From Halorussus salinisoli (GTDB lineage: Archaea; Halobacteriota; Halobacteria; Halobacteriales; Haladaptataceae), in assembly GCA_005239435.1 (NCBI GenBank), contig SZNP01000011.1:124001-188000 (forward strand): 64,000 nt of DNA. Direction: 5' to 3'. Of this stretch, positions 58,286-64,000 are shown piece after piece. The notes under the pieces are model-generated. The model had not been told where the DNA came from. It ran no database searches and saw nothing but the letters and a program-made list of their open reading frames with translations. Numbering within the stretch: position 1 is the first letter of the stretch; each line of letters starts with the position of its first letter. Both the position numbers and the translations under genes were made by a program.

Positions 58286-59056
58286 ATGGACATACCTCCC
58301 GAGGAACCGTCGAAAACGATCAAATCGGTGCAGAAAGCGTTCGACATCGTTGAACGCTTACAGCAGTTGAACGGTGCGTCTATCGCTGAGCTCTCGACCG
58401 AGCTTGATCTCCCGAAGAGCACGATTCACAGTCACCTCACTACGCTCCGTGAACGCGGATACATCGTCAAAACTGGAGACACCTACTATGCGGGTCTGCT
58501 TTTTTTGAACCTCGGAACCAAAGCACGGGAGCGCCACTCGTTCTTCAGCAAGGTCAAACCGAAGATGGAACGCCTCGCGCAGGAGACGAACGAGCGGACT
58601 CAGTTGATGATCGAAGAACACGGCAGGGGCATCTACGTCTATCGAGCGCATGGAAGTCACGGCGTCCAAACAGCCAGTCGAATTGGGAAACCACGCCACC
58701 TACATACGGGTGCAGCCGGTAAAGCAATTCTCGCATCGCTACCGGAGGAACGAGTAGAGAGAATCATTGACCAGTGGGGACTTCCACCGCTGACACCTAA
58801 CACCCTCGATACGAGCGAGAAGCTCTTTGACGAACTCGCAGCAATCCGTGAGCGAGGGTACGCAATAAATCGGGAGGAACACATAGAAGGATTGTGGGCC
58901 ATTGGAGCGGTGATAGAGAACGATAACCAGGTCCTCGGGGCACTCAGTATCTCCGGCCCCACGTACCGAATCAAAGAGCAAGGGAACGAGGAAGAAATTC
59001 GCCATAAACTGCTCGGAGTCATTAATGAAATAGAACTAGATATGCAGTCGGAGTGA
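58286..59056 (+). CDS. IclR family transcriptional regulator
   Basis: A 256-residue protein. Residues ~10-75 are the IclR winged helix ('SVQKAFDIVERLQQLNGASIAELSTELDLPKSTIHSHLTTLRERGYIVKTGDTYYAGLLFLNLG'). The rest is the GAF-like effector domain ('HLHTGAAGKAILASLPEERVERIIDQWGLPPLTPNTL', 'YAINREEHIEGLWAIGAVI', 'LGALSISGPTYRI'). A tttattta box ~27 nt upstream suggests a leaderless mRNA. It is divergent from the enolase-superfamily gene and is the probable regulator of the catabolic cluster. Its TGA merges with an IS200/IS605-type end sequence. Confidence 0.9.
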   Translation: MDIPPEEPSKTIKSVQKAFDIVERLQQLNGASIAELSTELDLPKSTIHSHLTTLRERGYIVKTGDTYYAGLLFLNLGTKARERHSFFSKVKPKMERLAQETNERTQLMIEEHGRGIYVYRAHGSHGVQTASRIGKPRHLHTGAAGKAILASLPEERVERIIDQWGLPPLTPNTLDTSEKLFDELAAIRERGYAINREEHIEGLWAIGAVIENDNQVLGALSISGPTYRIKEQGNEEEIRHKLLGVINEIELDMQSE

Positions 59057-59130
59057 CTTCCTCCCCACCCTACTCGCTCACCGCTGACGCGGGTCGCTCC
59101 CTGCGTTGCTCCTTGAGGACGGGGCATTAG
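59055..59130. repeat. IS200/IS605-type end after IclR gene
   Basis: tgacttcctccccaccc begins at the IclR stop codon and resembles tgacatcctccccgcc at 27959. It is followed by short G+C-rich inverted segments (caccgctgacgcgggtcgctccctgcg) and gaggacggggc. No transposase is present. The 300 bp after it holds no gene. Confidence 0.4.
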
Positions 59131-59445
59131 CGCCTGATTTTTAGGTAAACCAAGACTGGAAATTCGACATCCGACTATCCTGCCGTTACAGCTCTAGAAG
59201 TGTAACAGGGGTACGCCGAACTATAGGTGACTGTCCTTATTTCCATTTACCATTGTTGAACGCAATGTTAATGATTACTGACGAACGTCTTGCTGTCCCC
59301 TCCACTTAACCCAGTGTCAGGCCATCAAATTCTGCAAAACTTCCTAACTCCTCTAAATAATGACTCCGATAGGTACTGGCCACTGTTCACTATGATCGAA
59401 TGGCAGTCGTTACCAACTATTGCAATGCCACAGAGATTAGTTCGA

Positions 59446-59784
59446 TTATTCGGTATTCTGATCAACTGGACCTAGCTCGGCGCGCACCTGCTCTTCAAAC
59501 TCTTGAGCCGTTAGTTCGTAGACCGTGTTTCCGTTCCCGTCTCGGTGACGGCCAACCTCAAACAGATGGTCTCCGTCAGCAACAATGACGAAGTCATCGG
59601 GATATCGTGAGTCAAAACCCATAAACCGAAGTTTGGCCTCAAACTCTGCTTCAAGTTGCGGGACAACTTCATGCGTAAAGACACCATCGGCAAACATCGG
59701 TGGGCGATACGCTGGAAGCTCCATCTCCTCACGTAATCTCTGGTTCTCCACCCACCATTTCGGCTTTCCATCTGCGTCAGCCAT
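59446..59784 (-). CDS. Small conserved haloarchaeal protein
   Basis: A 112-residue acidic protein ('MADADGKPKWWVENQRLREEMELPAYRPPMFADGVFTHEVVPQLEAEFEAKLRFMGFDSRYPDDFVIVADGDHLFEVGRHRDGNGNTVYELTAQEFEEQVRAEL'). It begins with a helix, followed by a beta-rich region with 'VIVADGDHLFEVGRHRDGNGNTVYEL'. No catalytic motif is seen and the family is not recognised, but composition and codon use look coding. It stands alone; the upstream region is A+T-rich with possible TATA boxes. Confidence 0.6.
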   Translation of the reverse strand: MADADGKPKWWVENQRLREEMELPAYRPPMFADGVFTHEVVPQLEAEFEAKLRFMGFDSRYPDDFVIVADGDHLFEVGRHRDGNGNTVYELTAQEFEEQVRAELGPVDQNTE

Positions 59785-60277
59785 ACTTGGATATTATAGA
59801 GAAGCTTCAAATCAGTATCGGTACTTTGACCGCGAGAAATATAGTGACTAATATCCAACGAATATATCTACACCTACAATTGTGTTGGTTAATAGGAAAG
59901 ACTATGCATACAATTATAGTCCTCCATGTAAACAGTCCAAGTACTCGTGGCACACATAACGACCCTGCAAGAGTGCTAAATTGAGCGTCAAAAACCTAGA
60001 AAACCCTCCAACAGCGACAGAGACACCATACGGTCCAATTCGCTAACTAGAATCGCATCAGAGCTGAAATCACCAGATAGAAATCATCGATGGAAGAATT
60101 CCTGCAAATCATGACCGAACTGGCTCGGAAGACTAGAACAGTCATAGATACAAGAACTCCGCAGACCGAACCCCATAAAAACCGCAAGGTCGCCTTCGGA
60201 AGTACTGTACAGGCGATGTGTCTAAACACTACTGACCTTGAGGGGATGGCACTTGTCCCTGGAATACCCTACCAGCC
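59785..60277. other. Intergenic region with a half TTAACCAACA site
   Basis: About 490 bp, A+T-rich up to ~59990. TGTTGGTTAA at 59883-59892 is an exact copy of the right arm of the inverted repeats at 26761, 28157 and 36326, but no matching left arm is found. Short frames on both strands are not convincing. Confidence 0.35.
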
Positions 60278-60460
60278 ATGACAGACGAGGATTTCCATGA
60301 TGGTGATACCACGTCTCTCCAGCAGACCGGATTCGCTTGGCGGAACAGTCCCGTCATCCTCCAACGACGGTGGGTACAACTCCCCCGCGACTGGAAGGCA
60401 GTTATCTGCGGCTTAGTCGTAGTTGGGCTAGTACTTGGAGGAGTGACGATTCCATGGTAA
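60278..60460 (+). CDS. Small single-helix membrane protein
   Basis: A 60-residue protein: a hydrophilic N-terminal ~37 residues ('MTDEDFHDGDTTSLQQTGFAWRNSPVILQRRWVQLPRDWK') and one membrane helix ('AVICGLVVVGLVLGGVTIPW') at the very end. Its stop overlaps the start of the YeiH-type gene by 7 bp (ATGGTAA), so the two are translationally coupled. The positive-inside pattern puts the N-terminus in the cytoplasm. It may be a small partner or assembly factor for the transporter. No family is recognised. Confidence 0.6.
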   Translation: MTDEDFHDGDTTSLQQTGFAWRNSPVILQRRWVQLPRDWKAVICGLVVVGLVLGGVTIPW

Positions 60461-61476
60461 CTGAGAAACTCTCGGGGCACTCCTCGATTCTTCCGGGAAT
60501 CGGCGTACTGTTTACTATCGGAGTTACTGCTCGAATCGTCGCGTCGTACGTCCCGTTGACCAACTACCTCATCGTTGCAATCTTCCTCGGGGCACTTCTA
60601 GGCAACTGGTACGGGACTCCTGAGTGGGCAAAGTCAGGTGTCAAAACGCACAAGCTCTGGTTAGAGGTCGGCATCGTCGTCATGGGTGCGAGTGTCAACC
60701 TTGGTCGCGTCGTTACTGCAGGACCCACCATACTTATTCTCGTCGCTATGACCGTGCTGTCGACAGTCCTTCTCGTTGAATTGCTCGCACGTACGCTATT
60801 CGATGTCCCGCAGAAGACCGGGTCACTGTTAGCTGCAGGGTCTAGTATCTGTGGCGTGTCTGCTGTCGTCGCAATCGCGGGGAGTATCGACCCTGACGAG
60901 AGCCAGATCGCGTATGCTGCCGGAACCGTTCTCTTGTTCGACGCTATGACTCTCCTAACGTATCCCGTAATTGGGAAGGCACTCGGACTCTCTGATATCG
61001 TTTTCGGGATCTGGGCTGGCCTCACGATGTTCAGCACGGGTCCCGTCACGGCGGCGGGATTCGCGTTCTCGAATGCTGCCGGTGAGTGGGCACTCCTCGT
61101 GAAACTTACTCGCAACGCATTAATTGGTATCACCGCTATTGGCTATGCGACGTATTATGCTCGGTATCTGAAAAATAGAGGCAGCGACAACGCTTCTCCT
61201 GGAGGACCACGGTATCTTTGGCGAACGTTCCCTAAATTCGTCCTCGGATTTCTCGCCGTGATGCTTTTCGCAAACCTTGGATTTCTCGACCAGCACCACG
61301 TAACATCACTCGAGCACGCCTCGAGTTGGGCATTCATGCTCGCGTTTGCTGGTCTCGGTCTCGAAATCCGAATCGGGGAACTCCGCTCGACAGGGATAAA
61401 GCCGGTTCTTCTCGTGCTTACTAGCTTTCTCACAATCAGTGTCCTCGAACTTGTTACGCTTGTAACTCTATTTTGA
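60454..61476 (+). CDS. YeiH/UPF0324-type putative sulfate exporter
   Basis: A 340-residue membrane protein from the ATG at 60454 ('MVTEKLSGHSSILPGIGVLFTIGVTARIVASYVPLTNYLIVAIFLGALLGNWYGTPEW'). About 10 helices are present. Family marks are 'HKLWLEVGIVVMGASVNLGRVVTAG', 'TGSLLAAGSSICGVSAVVAIAGSIDPDESQIAYAAGTVLLFDAMTLLTYPVIGKALGLSD' and 'SWAFMLAFAGLGLEIRIGELRSTGIKPVLLVL'. The family (PF03601) is annotated as putative sulfate exporters, linked in bacteria to sulfonate or taurine breakdown. A sulfatase gene begins about 1.1 kb further on, which fits sulfate release, though relics lie between them. Confidence 0.85.
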   Translation: MVTEKLSGHSSILPGIGVLFTIGVTARIVASYVPLTNYLIVAIFLGALLGNWYGTPEWAKSGVKTHKLWLEVGIVVMGASVNLGRVVTAGPTILILVAMTVLSTVLLVELLARTLFDVPQKTGSLLAAGSSICGVSAVVAIAGSIDPDESQIAYAAGTVLLFDAMTLLTYPVIGKALGLSDIVFGIWAGLTMFSTGPVTAAGFAFSNAAGEWALLVKLTRNALIGITAIGYATYYARYLKNRGSDNASPGGPRYLWRTFPKFVLGFLAVMLFANLGFLDQHHVTSLEHASSWAFMLAFAGLGLEIRIGELRSTGIKPVLLVLTSFLTISVLELVTLVTLF

Positions 61477-61504
61477 TATCCAAATATATTGAATATGGAG
61501 AGCC

Positions 61505-61660
61505 GTCGATAGGTCGAATCGAGAGCGGCTATGTCCTCGTGGAGTGGTGCCACTACGGAATAGTCCACGTGTTCTTGGAGATACTCGACGAGCTTTGCGA
61601 TTCGTTTTGAGTCGATTGCTTCGAGTAAGTCAAGACGGACAAACGGAAGTGTCCCGTAGA
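61505..61660 (-). pseudogene. Fragment of an SMC-like (ASRP/Sph-type) protein
   Basis: The minus strand reads 'LPFVRLDLLEAIDSKRIAKLVEYLQEHVDYSVVAPLHEDIAALDSTYRRL'. This resembles the C-terminal ATPase end of archaea-specific SMC-related proteins, where a 'LLDSLEAIDSxRIAxLVxYF' Walker B-like helix precedes 'LVVALLPEDAxALD'. Only ~50 residues remain. The assignment is from memory of that family. Confidence 0.35.
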
Positions 61661-61733
61661 CCTCGTGAACGAGGTAGCCAGCCAAGGCAAAAGATACACC
61701 CATCACATCCCATTTAATTTAGCTCAAGTGATT

Positions 61734-61955
61734 TATCGTGTCCTCGTACGTAGATCCGGCCTCTATCTGCCGAACGATATGGAGATCGAAGCGGAAGCCG
61801 CCGCGTACTTCATCGGTCGGTGTTTCGGCCTTGACCCGAGCGAATCAGCGTTCTACTTCGCCGTATGGCGAGGCGATGACTCGGAGGTGATTCAGGACCG
61901 TCTCGGTCGAATCAGTTTGACCACTCCGGAGACTATTGTGTCACTCAATGAGTGA
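61734..61955 (+). pseudogene. C-terminal fragment of an ArdC-like zincin
   Basis: The frame to the TGA at 61953-61955 reads 'RSGLYLPNDMEIEAEAAAYFIGRCFGLDPSESAFYFAVWRGDDSEVIQDRLGRISLTTPETIV'. The 'EIEAEaxAYxxxxxFGLDxxxSxxYxxxWxGDxxxxxxRLxRIxxTA' pattern is the C-terminal part of ArdC/ImmA-like metalloproteases common on haloarchaeal plasmids (the third zinc ligand Glu and beyond). The HExxH part is missing. It is a remnant of a plasmid gene. Confidence 0.5.
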
Positions 61956-62199
61956 TAACTCTAACAAACTCCAGTATACTCGGATAGTCCGGTGTCGAAT
62001 AGTATCGGTCAACTGACCATAATTGACTGTAGAAGCCCAATCTATAGCCGTCTGACAGGAAACCTTTTACAATATAGGCCATAATTTGGGAGCCTGAAGC
62101 GGCTGCTTTATTTCTCGAATTGAAGTCAGCGACTCTGACTCACCAGTGTTTTCTCTAATGCTGTCACAAACAAGCCGAGGTCCTGCTGGAAATTGTTCT

Positions 62200-62545
62200 C
62201 TCGGTACTACCTTCCATCTAAGTCTTCATTTTTCAGTAACAGATAAAATACCGAGTGCGCCGAGTTCATCAAGGTGGTCACGAAGCCAGCGGTCAGCGAC
62301 CAGACCTGATGGTACTGGGAGTAAATTTCTCGTAACTGAACTGATGTTTCGTCTTCGACCGCGAGCGTTAAGCGGACAGACAGAATATATCGCTCGTGGT
62401 CGTTCAAGTCCGAAATTCCTTCCTTGATTTCTTCCTTCTCGACACGCTCCAAAGCCTCTTCCACGTAATCTTCTCGAACGGCTCCCTTGTCGTTTTCGCG
62501 CACGATATCGCCTGCAGTCAGGAGGAAGTCGGTCGCGTATCAGAG
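62200..62545 (-). pseudogene. orc1/cdc6 fragment
   Basis: Minus-strand frames give 'ATDFLLTAGDIVRENDKGAVREDYVEEALERVEKEEIKEGISDLNDHERYILSVRLTLAVEDETSVQLREIYSQYHQ' and then, shifted, 'VADRWLRDHLDELGALGILSVTEK'. This is the Orc1/Cdc6 region from the end of the AAA+ lid into the winged helix ('AxDIARENDxxxVTxxHVRxAxExVE...ExIRxLP...IYxxYxxLC...RxVxDxLxELxxLGIL'). Frameshifts are at both ends. It differs from the intact copy at 43312 and from the relic at 37009, so it is the remnant of a third initiator. Confidence 0.65.
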
Positions 62546-62590
62546 TCTCGATACCATAGCTTTTTCATCCGGTCTCGACATTGCCGGACC

Positions 62591-64000
62591 ATGAGCCGTC
62601 GACCCAACATCCTCTTTGTGATGACCGACCAGCATCGTGGGGACACAATCGGCGCGGATCCGGAGTGCCCTACGGACGACGACGGGTACTCCCTCGTCCA
62701 CACGCCCAACATCGACCAGCTTGTGGGAGAAGGTGTTCTGTTTTCACGGGCATACTCTCCAGCACCGTCGTCGATTCCAGCCCGTCGCTGCCTCTGGACC
62801 GGTCAGACCCCGGCTACAAACGGCTGTACGAACTGGACAACCGCTGACTGGGATTTCGAGTACACGCTTCCAGGTGCACTGCGCGACGTGGGCTACCAGA
62901 CACGCCTGACAGGCAAAACCCATTCGCTCCCGCCGCGCAATCATTTCGGCTTCGAACAGATGAAGCTCCACGCCGGCCTATCCGGCAACGACGACGATTA
63001 CTCGGAATGGCTCGAACGGCGAAGCGGCGGGGAGTACGACGAAATCTCGCACGGAACCGGCCGGAACTCGTGGGATCCGCGGCCATCCCATCTCGACGAA
63101 CACGAACATCCGACGAACTGGACGACCAATCGAGCGCTGGAGTTCTTCGAGAAGCGCGACCCAACGCGACCGTTCTTCCACTACGTGTCCTACGTCAGGC
63201 CACACCAACCGTTCGACCCGCCACAGGCGTACTGGGATATGTACATCGACCGTGACCTCCCGGAGCCGTACATGGGCGAATGGTCGGAAGAGTTGTACCG
63301 GGAACACGCGCCCGACTATCCCGAGACGGACGCGTGGTGTGCTGACCTATCGCCGACAACGATCCACCGGGCGAGGGCAGGCTACTACGGGTCGGTCACC
63401 CACATCGACCACCAGCTAAAGCGGCTTCTGACGAAGCTCCGTCAGATGGGAGAGCTCAAGGATACTATCGTCGTGTTCACCAGCGACCACGGTGAGATGC
63501 TGGGCGACCACCTCCTCTGGCGGAAGACCTACGCCTACGAGGGGTCGGCGAGGATTCCACTTGTTGTCCGATTCCCCGACGGGTGGTCGGCGGACCGTGG
63601 CCGCATCGTCGATGCGCCGGTCGGTCTCGAGGACCTCATGCCCACTTTCCTCGACATGGTCGACATAGATAGCTTCGATACCGTTGAGGGACACAGCCTC
63701 ACACCGCTGTTCAACGGCGACGCCGCCGACTGGCGGGACTACTATCACGGCGAACACGGCCCAATATATCACGAGGAGAACGCTACGCAATACCTCGTCG
63801 GCGACCAGTACAAGTACATCTGGAACCCCGTCACCGGTGACGAGTTGCTGTTCGACCTCCGTGCGGATCCCGGCGAGGAGACCGACCTCACGGACGACCC
63901 TGACCACGTCAACGTCTGTGACAGGTTGCGGCAGCGACTCGTCGACCGACTCGCGACCCATCCACGGGACTACAGCGACGGCACTGAACTGCAACCGGTC
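62591..64000 (+). CDS. Sulfatase (partial, runs off window)
   Basis: 470 codons are visible from the ATG at 62591 with no stop. 'RPNILFVMTDQHRGDTIGADPECP' holds the first metal-binding Asp residues. 'APSSIPARRCLWTGQTPATNG' contains S61-x-P-x-R65, the Ser form of the (C/S)xPxR site whose first residue becomes formylglycine. 'GKTHSLPPRNHFGFEQ' and 'DTIVVFTSDHGEMLGDHLLWRKTYAYEGSARIPLVVRFP' supply the other metal and substrate ligands. 'DEHEHPTNWTTNRALEFFEKRDPTRPFFHYVSYVRPHQPF' is typical of the arylsulfatase A group. A Ser-type site would need an anSME-like radical-SAM activator. It hydrolyses sulfate esters; the real substrate is unknown. Confidence 0.85.
   Translation, partial: MSRRPNILFVMTDQHRGDTIGADPECPTDDDGYSLVHTPNIDQLVGEGVLFSRAYSPAPSSIPARRCLWTGQTPATNGCTNWTTADWDFEYTLPGALRDVGYQTRLTGKTHSLPPRNHFGFEQMKLHAGLSGNDDDYSEWLERRSGGEYDEISHGTGRNSWDPRPSHLDEHEHPTNWTTNRALEFFEKRDPTRPFFHYVSYVRPHQPFDPPQAYWDMYIDRDLPEPYMGEWSEELYREHAPDYPETDAWCADLSPTTIHRARAGYYGSVTHIDHQLKRLLTKLRQMGELKDTIVVFTSDHGEMLGDHLLWRKTYAYEGSARIPLVVRFPDGWSADRGRIVDAPVGLEDLMPTFLDMVDIDSFDTVEGHSLTPLFNGDAADWRDYYHGEHGPIYHEENATQYLVGDQYKYIWNPVTGDELLFDLRADPGEETDLTDDPDHVNVCDRLRQRLVDRLATHPRDYSDGTELQPV

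Noticed and set aside
1..64000. tRNA, rRNA or other stable RNA genes
   Set aside because: No CCA-ended cloverleaf, GTTCRAAT-type T-loop or rRNA segment was noticed when reading both strands; a covariance-model search would settle this.

Overview
The window is from a haloarchaeon (class Halobacteria) and reads like part of a megaplasmid or a plasmid-rich secondary replicon rather than a core chromosome. The evidence is in the proteins and promoters. Proteins are very acidic. Many genes look leaderless, with a TATA-like box about 25-35 nt before the start codon. HalOD1 domains, TFB, TFS and Orc1/Cdc6 paralogues, Tat-dependent lipoproteins and several families known only from haloarchaea are present. 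No rRNA, tRNA or CRISPR array was seen.

Layout. (1) 0-11 kb is a defence-like island: an EVE-like/HNH protein, a PD-(D/E)XK-like protein, a winged-helix/HNH protein, a 967-aa DpdA-type transglycosylase fused to a DUF6884-like domain, and a GIY-YIG-like protein. Next to it lies an unrecognised three-gene operon whose first product looks like a histone-fold protein and whose last ends in two membrane helices. (2) 11-14 kb holds plasmid-type genes and a VapBC-like toxin-antitoxin pair with a duplicated operator. (3) 14-20.6 kb is a cargo block (regulator, OsmC, two methyltransferases, AbiE-like regulator/nucleotidyltransferase) bounded by two diverged copies of a ~300-bp repeat. (4) 20.9-24 kb has an OB-fold RPA-like gene, a broken TFB gene and a TFS paralogue without its catalytic acid pair.

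(5) 24.25-25.82 kb is a complete IS5-type element with 17-bp inverted repeats and an 8-bp target duplication. It carries a methyltransferase passenger and has split the promoter of the next gene. (6) 25.8-30 kb is a tandemly duplicated three-gene cassette (A-B-C, A'-B'-C'), and 30-33 kb holds small plasmid proteins and an msrB pseudogene. (7) 33-36.7 kb has two alpha/beta hydrolases and an orphan AbiE-like regulator. (8) 37-42.5 kb has an orc1/cdc6 pseudogene, a nitrilase-DUF3311-symporter operon, a DJ-1/PfpI protein, a HalOD1 protein and an Lrp regulator.

(9) 42.7-46.7 kb is a replication origin: an intact orc1/cdc6 gene flanked by many copies of an 18-bp ORB-like box, then a small winged-helix gene and an intact TFB gene. 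(10) 47-50 kb is mostly insertion-sequence debris. (11) 50-59 kb is a catabolic cluster with a TctABC tripartite tricarboxylate transporter, SDR, MFS transporter, Rieske ferredoxin, amidohydrolase, enolase-superfamily enzyme and IclR regulator; together these suggest uptake and breakdown of a carboxylated, possibly ring-derived substrate. (12) 59-64 kb has a YeiH-type transporter with a small membrane partner, relics of SMC-like, ArdC-like and Orc1 genes, and the start of a sulfatase that runs off the window.

Two themes recur. The first is broken copies of replication and transcription factors (Orc1 twice, TFB twice) beside one intact copy of each, as expected after replicon fusion and decay. 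The second is repeated regulatory DNA: ORB boxes, a TTAACCAACA inverted repeat in front of three loci, and TATA boxes flanked by inverted repeats at AbiE-like regulators. All calls come from reading the sequence; no database search was possible.
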